The translations under genes and the position numbers were made by a program. A DNA stretch of 64,000 nucleotides from Phlebiopsis flavidoalba (lineage: Eukaryota; Basidiomycota; Agaricomycetes; Polyporales; Phanerochaetaceae). Shown one piece after another: positions 1 through 11,300 of this stretch. The stretch is from positions 434,001 through 498,000 of the forward strand of contig JAOCPU010000023.1 in NCBI GenBank assembly GCA_035772785.1, given 5' to 3'. The stretch's first letter is position 1; each line of letters begins with the position of its first letter. The notes below the pieces were generated by a model. That model made no database searches, was not told where the DNA came from, and was given only the letters and a program-made list of their open reading frames with translations.

Positions 1-1563
1 GCAGAGGAGTGTTACCTGAGTAGCAGACTACAGCAGATTTCTCGTGAAATGACACCCCCGTGAGAACATTGGGCATGGTAATTAGATGAAACGCATGTTA
101 GCCAAAGCCATCACATTCAGGTGGTAAGCAATTTTAAACAAAACCGGATCCCTCGTAGCAGGCCCCGCAAGGACTCGAACAACGCTTTAGAAGACCGGTT
201 GAAAATTCCTACGATCACGAAGGGAACTACCCATAGCGCTGACGGGGTTCCGTTCACTGGACGGTGGCCGTTAATGCAGCTACGCTATTGGTAATAACAC
301 ATCCCCAATTCAACGATTCGTACCACTGTTGCTAGAACCGCATATCGTCTTGCGAACGACATCTGTGTGGTGCACGTCTGAAACGTAGAATTCGAGGTTG
401 AGGAACGAATGGTGCTTTTGCGAGCTCCTGGAGGCCCTTGGCATCAATTTACTGGGGGAAAGGGAGTGGCACGATCAGACCTTGCTTCGGGAACGGACAT
501 GCGCCTTCACAACTGTGGAGCTGGACGTAAAGCATTTGTGGCCTTCGAGCTCCATATCAAAGGACGACAAAGTTCAAGCACGACAGCGGTCATATGCAGT
601 CTAGTATTTGTGTTTGACATCCCGACCTTTCAGTAAGCTTTTTCAAGCGACTCCGGTGGAAAAGGGGTTGGCTAATATCCTGCCACTTGGCTTCGGGTAA
701 GCCTAGACAACGAAATGGCTGCCAGCAGCACATGCTCACCATCAACATCAAATGAGGACATAATATATCTATCTTGGCTCCAGAGGCTTCAGCACATCGA
801 TTCGGCTATGCCAAAGCGAATCAAAGTTTCGTCTTCACCGCCCCGATGCGGCTCGCCGGGCGACCGTGACGTGCCTTGCAACGCAGTGCATTTGCGAGGA
901 TATTCCGACTTTCTCTGTTCTAGTGTAAGATGAGTAGATATCGACAATAACAGTCACGTTCAGGGCAGGTGGCACGCACTCTGTGTTGTGAGCCTCGCGC
1001 TTCCTAGCTCGGAATATTCCCCAGCCGCAGCTTTCCAACTTCCGCTGTGCCTTGAGTGCATGCGCTCCGTAGGAGCGGCTGGGCGGGCCCCCCTGGGACA
1101 GAGTTCTTTGTCGCACTCCTCGTATCAGCGCCTATTTTTCACCATGAGAGCCAGCCGTGCGTCATGGGTCGCAAGAGCACTCGCTAAGTATATACGTAGT
1201 TTTTTCTTCCCCGGGGGCATTGTTTTGTGCTTCAAATATATTTAGTCCCCCCCAAGTCCTTTGTGTGGTTGATCTCAGGCTCTAAAGCGGGGGTGAGAAC
1301 ATGATTACGTTGGGGTTTTTTGCCGTCTCGACAAGCTTTGCCCTGACAGCTTGTACCTATCGCGTGTTGTAGCAGCACACTGAGATACCAAAGTCCCAAA
1401 ATTTTTGGTGATTATCATATAGTTAAGGCACTCACTTTGAGCAACTGTATCTTATAAACAGCGAATGGTCCCCTTCGGACGACTTTTTCCCCCCCCTAAA
1501 CCTCGGGGGTCGCACAAGAATAGTGTCCAGTCCCACCACAGCCGTCACGGTACATTGCGGTAG
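1..1563. other. No recognisable gene
   Basis: Only short reading frames without recognisable family motifs are present on either strand. There is no convincing splice-site chain and no RNA gene that I can identify. Anything coding here is unrecognisable to me. Confidence 0.4.
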
Positions 1564-1925
1564 CCGTTTCGAAGAGCGCCCCAAACTCCGCTGATTAAGA
1601 TCAAATCTCAACATAAGGAGTCCATAATTACAGAAGGTAGTTCTCGCTCCCTCTCCTGAAGAAGTCCGGCGGCAGCCGAGAGAATGAAGGTCGCGACACT
1701 TACGTGACGGCTGGGTGTCCGCAGGCTCTGTGCCTCCGTTTCAGGGGGGGGGGGACGAAGCGCCCCAAACTCAGCATGATAAACGATCAATATCTCACAT
1801 AAGATTCCATATACAAGAAGGTTCGTTCTCATCCCTCTCATTAGAAGTCCCGCGCAGCGAGTAGAAACGACACACTTCTGACCGTGACGGCTGGGCTTGT
1901 AAGAGCCTAGCGCTTTCCCGTTGAC
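1564..1925 (+). repeat. Diverged two-unit tandem repeat
   Basis: Two units of about 172-180 bases lie head to tail, the first at 1564-1735 and the second at about 1736-1917. Both carry, in the same order, CCGTTTC, a GAAG-rich CGCCCCAAACTC block, a GAT..ATCTCA.ATAAG block, CCTCTC..GAAGTCC and finally GTGACGGCTGGG. The second unit has an extra run of 11 G at 1744-1754 inside its first few bases. The units differ by many substitutions and small indels, so the duplication is old. No coding function is apparent. Confidence 0.6.
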
Positions 1926-2860
1926 AGTCGCCAGACGGTCGTGTCATACGCAGAAGTTAAACCCCACTTGGACGCTAAAGGCTGTGTTTGGTATTTCAAA
2001 CGCTCGTCAAACTCCTTATCTGACATTCCACTGTCCCCTCATGAAGCGTTTTAAATGAAATCCTAAATGTAGAATTCAAGTTCTTTGATATTCATGGAAC
2101 GATACGGCAGAGGCACTTTTAACCGATATTACTGTAGTTTCAGATGTCTCCAGCGTCGGGAAGTTTCATGCAGACCGCAGTCTTCAGCGTGCATCTCTCA
2201 CTGAATAAGGGCGTGTCCAATCCAACTCGTCCAACTCTAATCGCAACTAGGTGTAAGGGCAAACGAGCGAGTCAAGATGCCCCGACGTACATAGTACATA
2301 GAAGACATGTCACCAAAGCCAGCTTGGGTACGATAATACCTAGCACACTGAGGTGCATTGGCTAGGGATAACAGAGCGGGGAAAAACGCCAACTAGAACT
2401 TGGTGGGGTGTTCAGGACGCCATCCAGGTATTGGGTTTGGAAACGATACGACGCCTGAGGGAAGGACAGCGGGACAGGAGGACGATGGACGAGGGCAAGA
2501 AACGCCCATCGGCCATAGGCATCAACAAAGGGCAGAAACGTGGCGAAATGATGCATTGAATGCGCCCGTGGCGGCCCGGCCCCTTTGACCTCGACGCTAT
2601 AGCCTGTAGCGATCTGGATACTCTAAGTCATCGAAAACGTGAAACTTCTGCCAAAGTCCACCTCTGGTCAATCTGTGAGAAGTGGCCGATGCAAAATTTA
2701 GGATCTAAGATTTATCGTTACATCCAGAATGCCGAGGTATGAGTCATGTGCATGGAACAACAGCTGTGGCACCATTAAGCAAATTGGCTCGGCCTCGCCT
2801 CGGAGAGATCTCAAAACATCAAAATTCGAGCAGTCAACCTCAAGATCTCCGGTCAACGTC
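1926..2860. other. No recognisable gene
   Basis: I find no conserved motif or splice chain in this stretch. Short open frames near 2353-2590 on the plus strand look like chance openings in a GC-richer patch. Confidence 0.35.
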
Positions 2861-4177
2861 TCATATCGATGGTAGAGATGATGCGCGGGATCCCCATCCA
2901 AAGTATTAGCCCGTCCGACGGCGGCATAATGTGTCTGCGACAGCCTATGGTTGTACAGCGGCGAAGGAGACCCTATGCACCCTAGACCTCAGACCATCCG
3001 TAAGGCTAAAACCGACATTCAGAGCCACAAAATCGGTGACGTAACATAGCGAGAAGTGGCCCCGCCTCCCCAGGTGTCAAGGCTCAGATGCTCCTGCCTG
3101 CATCACCAATCAGCCCTAAATTTCGTAGCGTCGGGACCATCCATGCAAATATTTGCCTCAGCTCGGAACAAAATCTCCTCACGACGATGATTTATAGCGT
3201 GCATATGGGCTAGACAGCCCGAGCGGTTGTCCCGGAAGCTTCGACCAGGTTTGCAATGCCGCACAAGTATACTGGTACTAAAATCATCAACGTGCACCTT
3301 GGTGAATGCATCATCGGCAACAACGCTAGACTAACAGAGATAAAAGAAGTACTAACAAGGCCTGAAATGTTACTTCCTTCACCCACGTACGCCACCCGCT
3401 TGCGTTGAATAGCGTCCTTGACCAAGTATTTGAACATAAGGGATGGTTTCTTGAGGGGGCCTCCCCTATGCCGTGTACGCCACTTGGGCAGATGATATAT
3501 ACGTTGAAGTAGCCTTTTTCCTGAGCCTTGAAAAGTCTTAAAGCGACCATTACGTTCCAGCAACTGCAGACGTCCATAGTAGAAGCGCACCTACGAGATG
3601 TCAACAGGGCCATGTATTTGACTCTCCGTCTTAAGGAGCGAATATCCGCCTCGTCGTCCTATTACGGCTTGGTGTAAATGAACGTCACACAAGCAGAGCT
3701 ACACCATCGGCTCACCGTCCAGACCTTGCCGTTTGGATACAACAACTTTCATCTGTGGCGCCGTCCATGATAACTAGGTGGCTGTCCCGCTGGTATGCAG
3801 ATATCCGCCGAGCGGTTTTCCTTCATCAACGCGCTTTTTAGAACCTTCCAATAGGCCGTCTCTCAAGATTAGGTTGTCAGAGTCAGCGGTGTTGATCACA
3901 AAGTCGGCTTCGTAGGCAAGACGTGCCACGAGACCTTGGTCTTCAAAAGACCCCTTGACGGCATGAACTTTCGCAGCAGCGACGGACGACGTATCGTTGA
4001 ATCGCTCAATAGATGCCTCGTTGCGAAACGAGGGCCCTAAACTCGAATGTCGGATGTGCCTTCTGTAAAGCGGCGAGGACAGAGCCTAGGAGAAGAGTCA
4101 GCTATTATCTCGAAAAGTCAAAGGAGACTCTTGCCTCCAATGCAGCCAGTTGCGCCCACGAACAGGACTGTGGGCAT
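2861..4177 (-). CDS. NAD(P)-binding Rossmann protein, copy 1 (frame-broken)
   Basis: This is the first of three paralogues of a YLL056C-like NAD(P)-binding protein of the extended short-chain dehydrogenase type. The physiological substrate is unknown. The 43-nt first exon (4135-4177) starts MPTVLFVGATGCIGG, which contains the Rossmann GxxGxxG loop. The intron at 4086-4134 appears to use a GC donor (GCAAGAG) and a CTCCTAG acceptor. Later exons give HAVKGSFED, DFVINTADSDN, LHTSG, VYIICPSGVHGIG, AYVGEGSN and the HVDDF block near 3290. The C-terminal GW lies near 2890. Several one-base shifts and an in-frame stop after LHTSGTAT break the frame. It may be a pseudogene, but the same kind of break occurs in housekeeping genes of this window. 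Copy 2 lies directly upstream on the same strand. Confidence 0.6.
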
Positions 4178-4543
4178 CGTGGTCTGCAACTACGATCAGC
4201 ATCTCTGCCTCTTTTTGCCGTTTTATACGAGTGCGAGAACGTTACCTTGGACATCCCATGACCTTTCTTCCTGATGAGTTCTATTGCGAAAATTGATAAC
4301 AATCGCGTCGTGAATTTGAAGAAGTAAATCACGGCGCTCATGCAGTAATCTTAGCTGAGTCACTCACTTTGTCATATTCCGTTCGCCGTATAAGTTCGCC
4401 GGACCCTGCCGGCGAGAAAGGAGGGACTTCCCCCCCCGAAGGTCCATGATCCTCCATAAAGGGATCAAGAGGGGGAGAAACGGCTATTTCGTCAGTATTT
4501 TCCATAGAAGTAATTCACATTGTTTCACTTCGCAAAGAGACCG

Positions 4544-5906
4544 CTATTTCCCACGTAACCCATTGCTCGCGTATCGAGAAGAGAAAATTGTCATTGAGAC
4601 CTTGATGGCGCATTCAAGATTAACAGGGACCAATTTGACGTCGTCTGGCAACGTCTGCTGAAGCATAGCATGACTGGGATTCCATCCAAGAGTATGTGCC
4701 CGCACAGATTGACACCAGAGGCTTCGTGATACCACCCTGTTATTCAGATTGTTAGAGTATTCATCCTACACGAGATCAAGACAGGGCTTACAGCGCCATC
4801 ATAGGGTTCATCTGATCGTAGGATACGCTTACAGCTTCGGGGCTTTCTACCTTCCCGAGTTTATATAGCTCGGCGGCGATCCAAGTTAGGACCGTCTTGT
4901 AATCAAAAGTCTCTCTGGTGGCAATTACATAACGTTCGTACGGATTTGTTGGTAGCGTCTTTCCACCGGCCTCCACGAGTTGCTGAAAAGCGGCCAAATA
5001 AAGCGGGACCAGATCTTCGACGTGGACCTGTTGGGAAAAACGTCAAGGTGTTAGCTCACGTTGATACGGTCGGAATTCCAATGTCAAGCTGACATAACCG
5101 GCTATGGCTGATCCATCTCCAATGTAAGCTACTCGCTTGCGCTCTACCGCGTCCGAGGCAAAGCATTTGAAACGCTAGCGATGGTCTTTTCAGCGGACCG
5201 CCGCCAATCCCATGAACCATCGTTGGACATATGATGAATGCGCCCAAGATATCCCTCCTCCTGAGCCTTGAGAAGGCTATGGGGACCGGATTCATTACAC
5301 GCGATGCACCTCACAATTATCACTTACGAAACATCGAATTTGCCATGAACTTGAGTCTCCTTCAGCGAGCGTATATCTTCTTCTCCGTCCTGAGTATGGA
5401 TGAGTCAAGTTACGAACAAGCGTGTTGCAATGATGTCCCTACCGTCCAGACCTTGGCGGCCGGGTTAAACTTGCCGTCCTTCTGTCCCTCAGTGAAGATC
5501 AAAGCGCCGCTGGTGTGAACGAGACCACTGGGAGGCTTTCCCTCGCTGAAGCGTTTCTTGAAGCCTTTGAGGAGCGCGTCTCGCAAATCTGCGTTGTCCG
5601 AGTCAGCTGCGTTTGATGGCAAAGTCCGATTCACATGCGAGCTGGGCAATGAGATCGACGTCCGCAAAAGATCCCTTGACGGCTTCGACCCGGGCCATTC
5701 TGTGTCCTTGGGTTAGCATGGAACGCGTTAATGACCGCCGTGGGTCGCGTGCGAGAGCCTTGATAGTATAATCCGGGTACTCGTTCTGTAAAGCAGCCAA
5801 GACTGACCCTTCAAGCAAGCTGCGTTAGAGGTCGAGTTTTTCGTCGATGAAAGCGAAACTCACCCCCAATACATCCTGTTGCCCCCACAAAGAATACTGT
5901 AGCCAT
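4544..5906 (-). CDS. NAD(P)-binding Rossmann protein, copy 2
   Basis: This paralogue of the neighbouring copy begins MATVFFVGATGCIGG in a 43-nt first exon (5864-5906), followed by a GT-AG intron in the same position of the glycine loop. Exon 2 reads SVLAALQNEYPDYTIKAL, then VEAVKGSFADVDLIAQLA, NAADSDNADLRDALLKG, LVHTSGALIFTEG and KVWT. Further exons give AFIICPTMVHGIGGGPLK near 5200-5260, and YERYVIATRETFDYKTV followed by WIAAELYKLGKVES at 4830-4940. The end is RAHTLGWNP, matching the GW end of the other copies. The stop at 4544 is my best choice. One or two frame jumps are needed. The role is presumably an oxidoreductase or NmrA-like sensor; no substrate can be read from sequence. Confidence 0.7.
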
Positions 5907-8344
5907 CAATGCAAACGATGCTCGTTGAAGTCGGCTACTCACAGTGACATGAAGGCACGTCTTATATACCTATACCTTGTGGAGTCTATCGACTGTAAGA
6001 AGCACTTCAACAGCCTGAAATGTTCAGAAAAGCGCGAAAAGGCTTACCGGAAGCTCCAACCTTGTGACGAAACTTTGATCATGTGAGGGAACAGGTAAAG
6101 AGGTCAATTGAGTGGGCTCGTCGAATTGTCATCAGCTGAGCGGGCTACGAACGAACGTTAACGAGAGTTGTAAACATGTGAACAAATGCGAGAGTGCGCA
6201 GACTGCTCCGAAGACCTTGTGACTCGGCTCGTAATGAACCCCATTAACAGACGGTTTCTTGCCTTGCTGCAAACCCGCTGGTGTTGCCGGTTCTTCAAGG
6301 CATGCCTACTAAGTAAGTCATCAAGCACATCAGAGGAAAACAGCAGATGACTCAGACTCCCTTATCCCGCCTACTTACTTATTCGATTCAACCTCGAATC
6401 TGTGAACAGCACCGCACGAGTATCCAGGCCATGTTACTTCGGTGGGGCTCTTGAACGTTTGAACATTCAATGCTTAGCACCAAATACCGAATGCTGCATT
6501 CATTGCCGAAACTCATTCGCGCGAGCCTGAGGCCCTTGCGTGGTGTTAGACTTAGCGTGAAACATTAGCTGGTGATAGGTAGGATGAGGATTGCAGACGC
6601 CGATAAATTTATACACCGATTTTCGCTCATTATGTCATTAGACGCCGATTTCGTCGGGTGGCACAGGCGTCTGGACTGGCGGCCTGACTCCGCGCGACAA
6701 CGTTGTCAAAGGTTGTTAACTGGCAAGTACCGTCGAGTTTTGCTGAACCCTTCCGGGTGCATTCGAAATGAGCTTGAACTGCGGGCTGGACGTCAAAGGT
6801 ATGTAAATATTCTCACTGGCATCCATATCTGGGTTTTGAACCAGGCTTGCTGCGATCATGTAAGATTCAGTTCAGTGATTTGTGCCAGTGCTGGGCTTCG
6901 TAAGGAAGCTCCAGGACGGGAACTTACATCTTATCATAAAATCTCTGTGTAAAGCTGACATTTATCCTCATTCAACCTTATCTGTCCACTTAGGGGAATA
7001 ATCATTTGGCAGGCAGCAGAATCGCCTCTCTGGAGAAGCACGCTGTGGATACCGCAGCTGGAAAACTCATGGCGCGTTCGCTTTGACGTGCTCGGCTCCT
7101 TCATTGGACTCTGTCTATTACAACACGAGGCGCAAGGTATCTATAGTGTGGTCTGGCTCTTTCTAAACCCTGTTTAACGTCCTTCATCCTGCCCCACACG
7201 CTTGCTCTAGCTCTCCCCTTGGTGTCAAACCTGCTACAGCCAGTAACCAATGCCCTCAGAAGGTCCTCCCTGTCGTTTTTACCTACAAGGCAGATGCACG
7301 TTCGGCTCGCGGTGCAACATACCGCCATGAAAAAAACCCGCGCCACAGTTCGACGACGAGCAGCGACGGCTGCTGCACCCAAGGCGCAGATACCACACCA
7401 TTCAATCGCTCACCACCTGCGGGGGTTTGCAAGGTAGATTGGACAACCGGCAGCTGCTCTCGTGCCTTTGAGTGTCCCAAAAATAGGAGAACCCCCCCCC
7501 CCCCCAAAAAAAAAAAACAAGAAAACCAAACGACCCCCCCCCCCCAAGACAAAAAAAAACAAACACTCACAAGGCTCGAACGCACCTGCTGGAGGTTGCC
7601 GCAGGCCCCGAGATCCTAGCCGAAGAACCCGACGATCAGGACGTCTCCATCCAATCTCTTCTCTATCGCTGCTTCCAGCCATTACGGCAAGACAATCGCT
7701 CACACCCTGCAGAAGTCCGAGAACCCTGTTGGACGCTCGTTTCTCAAAACAACTCGGATCCCAATGCAAGTCCACGTGCATTTGCAAGCATCATACAAAG
7801 CGTTCATTATTATAATAAAAAGCTGGGTGAATATCACGATTCTAATCTGTACTGTCTTTGGTCTGATGTGCCTTTACGCAGAAGTCAGCTGACGCACAGG
7901 TACGCTATCATCTTGTTGTGCCACTTATATCGTAGTTGACGTAACACATTTGTGTGAACCAGCTTCTCTCAGACTCGAAAATCTTATCAAGGTGGGGAGC
8001 TCCATCGATGAACCAAAAAAAAACCAACAATTGAACTCCCTGCAAGAATGGAAATAGGTATTGCGGATACGGGATATTTTGCGCGCTCAAGAAGTTCATG
8101 TTGACTGGCATCTCCGCATTCCCTGTATGAACGATGAAAGTGGGTCCGGCACAGACCTCCATATTCATTTCAAACCGACTATCTACCCGCTATCAATGGT
8201 ACGTCTTGCAGGCTCTCTAAGGATATCGAAAGACTGAATTCTTTGCGCTCTCAGTTTGCTTACCTCTGACTTGATCCTTGAAAAGCGCCATAAAAAGAAC
8301 ATCAAGTAAGTATACTCGTAACCCTGACAAAGTAGAAAATTATC
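5907..8344. other. Intergenic, no recognisable gene
   Basis: This stretch separates the minus-strand NAD(P)-binding gene from the plus-strand helicase. A 126-codon open frame at 6572-6952 on the plus strand has no motif I recognise. The C/A tract at 7491-7561 creates several long but low-complexity frames. The true 5' end of the helicase gene may extend into the last few hundred bases. Confidence 0.35.
7491..7561 (+). repeat. Poly-C/poly-A low-complexity doublet
   Basis: Two consecutive modules each consist of a run of 12-14 C followed by a mostly A stretch, separated by a short CAAGAAAACCAAACGA spacer. The tract is strand-asymmetric and could form G-rich structures on the minus strand. Long reading frames on both strands through it are products of the low complexity, not genes. 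Confidence 0.7.
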
Positions 8345-11300
8345 ATGTTATCAACTCACACGACAGTCATTTGTACAACCCTTCTCATACGAAAATTACG
8401 ATCGATTCGCGTGGATGAAGTCATCACCACTTGTTGTCTTGTTGGTGGCACTGATGGCTCAAAAGTCTCTTACCGGCCTACTCGTCTCATTCGCACACAT
8501 TCGACGGCGTCGATATTTTCCGAGCCATACCAGCCATGCTCACTGAGTTTCGCCAACTACACCTTCAGCACGTATAGTACCATTGCTGATAGACATTGCA
8601 GATTGGGCGACCCGCTTCAAAGATACCAGGCATATATCCAAGATTGGAACGCTAACCACCAGGCTCTCGGACTGGTTCCACGAATGGGCCGACGATATCG
8701 TTTCGACGACTCCGGCATTTCGAGACAAAGTTACCTCCATGGATAGGTACTCGCGTCGTCACATCGTCGAGTATCTACGACAAGAAACTCGACCGATTGA
8801 TATCCATCACGAGGCGCCAGTCTTCAAGTCTGAGAACAAAGTCGGGGACAGCAAAGCAGCGCCTGTCTGCAGCGCACAAAGCGGAGGCCATGGCGTCACC
8901 CGCCTTGTTCAGATGTAACGATCCGCCCGGTCAGCTTCGTAGTGACGGGCCCCATGACACGACAACGACCACCAAGACATTTCCGCCATTGAAATCATGC
9001 CGACTTTATCTGAGCTTCGCTCATGCACACAGCCCCATACCTTCCTCCGTCAATACAAGATGACGCCCCATCATCATGCCGACTACTCCATGGAACGTCA
9101 CCTGTCCCTTGATATACAATTCCGCTTACTGAGGGAAGAGTTGTGTGGGTAGTGCCGGTCATTCCGCTCAGAGCACTACTTATATGCTTGTTAGTGCTCC
9201 GCTTCGGGCCTCAATTTCCGCCGTTCTCGCCGATGTGAAAACGCGATAGAAGCATGTGGAAACGATCCAAATCTCGACCGGACTACTCGCCTGGGACATA
9301 TTTTCAGGACCCCATGGAGGAGTGTACAACTCCGGCGGCTTTGACTCTGCCTTCTTTCATGTCTACACTCGTGCTTCTTTTCTCGGCGTATCTCCTAGCG
9401 CGGAGCACGTAAACGCCTGGAGCTTCTACTCGACACACCACCGAGTGGCACAGCCCGCGATACCCCGACCGACGCGAACGAGCCAGGTATTGGCAGCAAA
9501 GCAAGCTACTCACAGGCGGTAACCTCGTCGTCGTCCTAGTCGTTGTGGCCCACGGCCGCTCCTCGCTTTACCTCGGACTTGTCTCGTCCCAGACGGGATG
9601 TCGCGAAATCGTCCTCCGCAAATGCACACAAAATTCGTATCGAGGTGGCCTTTCTTCGACACGCAGGTGGAGCTGATGGCCATTCGGCGTCTCCAGCTCA
9701 CGTCGGAATCTAGTTATGCTTTTGTTCTCGACAGCAGCATCATGTACGAGGCCTCCAGACCATTTCTGGATAGGTTGCAAAACGTCGAACCACAAAGACA
9801 TCCCGTTCCAGCAGTATCTCCTTGCTGAACGCTCTATGCGCAACGTGAAGGTGTCCCCGCCCAAGTACGCCACCATTCCAGGATTCAGGGTTCCGCTTGG
9901 ACTGTTTGGGTCAAAGTTCGTCTGCGCACGCAATCGAGCCCCTCGTCGTAACCCTCCCCGGCGCCGGCGCCGCCGCCAAACAACAGCTGCTCAAAGGTAG
10001 CACGCTCGACCCTTCGCAGGCAGATGCAGTTGTGACTGCGCTCACCAGTGAGATTGCGTTGATTCAAGGGTAAGCTCTTCGCTGTTAGTCTGATGCACGT
10101 TTCCTGACTCATTGGTCATAGACCTCCGGGCACGGGGAAGGTGAGCTACTTGGTGCCCCAAATCGGACACCGTGACTAAAGTCATATATTCCAGAGCTAC
10201 ACTGGTCGAGAGTTACTTCGGGTGCTCATTGCCAGCAATGTTAAACCATCGGTGCGTCATCGGCAGCCTACCCACCTCGCATAGTTACAGGTAACTCAAG
10301 TTTTTGATAGTCTTGGTTGCCTACACGAACCACGCCCTCGATCATATGATGTCCGATGTCCTAGACGCTGGGATCACAAGGAGCATGATCCGTCTGGGCT
10401 CTCAAAGCACAGACGAACGCATCAACGATTTTACGCTAGAGAAGGTTTTTTGAGTACATATTTGTAGAAGTATTCTTCGCTCGAGAACTTGGACAGCGAG
10501 AAGAAGATGATCAATTCTTACTATAGAGAGATGAAGGAGCTCGAGAGTGAATTGGAAGACACAGTCTCGGGTATGACATGTGCGAGACCCACATGGGGCC
10601 AGATGCCCAAGAACATCTGCGAGGAGTGCAATCCTCAGCAGCACACCAGGTGCTTGCAGCGCCTGCCTCACTGGATTTAAGAAGGTCATTACAAGTTTGG
10701 AAAAGGACGAAGAAGAAAATGGCGAGTGGGGATCAAGGACATGACTGGGAAGCTAGGTAAACCGCGCAAACGACACGGCAACAAGGATCCGCCGCAAGGA
10801 CATCTGGAAGGAGGGCGTGGATCTCGACTTTATCAGCTCGAAGGACTCGAAACCGCCCAAGGGATTCCTTCGTCGCTGACATGCTATCGGTGCGCTTGGT
10901 GCCCCATCCCTCTACACCCAAGATGCCAACGAATGACCGTCCGTTAGGTCAAACTGCAGTCGCTACGCCGACCTTGTGGGCGATGTCTCAACCCGAGCGC
11001 AATAGACTAGCGGTCTCATTTGGAGGACGAGATCAGGCTTCTCTGCTCGACGAAAGTCGCTTTCGATACAACCTCACTGCGCAAGAAGTACAAAAGCAGC
11101 GTGCACTCATTTCCAAGAGCTCAAAGACCAGGTAAGTCGTCGCCATTTACGTGCCCGATATGATTCCGCCAGAGCTCAGAGACTACGATTGTAGAAGAGA
11201 AGAAATGTCTTGAGCCGAGTCAAGCTCATTGGATTGTACGTACTAATTTATGACTCGGTATTAAGGACTTGCACCAACATCGCTCGTAAGCTCATGCTAA

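Noticed and set aside
7283..7815. Overlapping open frames of 100-125 codons on both strands
   Set aside because: They run through the C/A low-complexity tract and consist of Pro/Lys or Gly/Phe runs, so they are composition artefacts.
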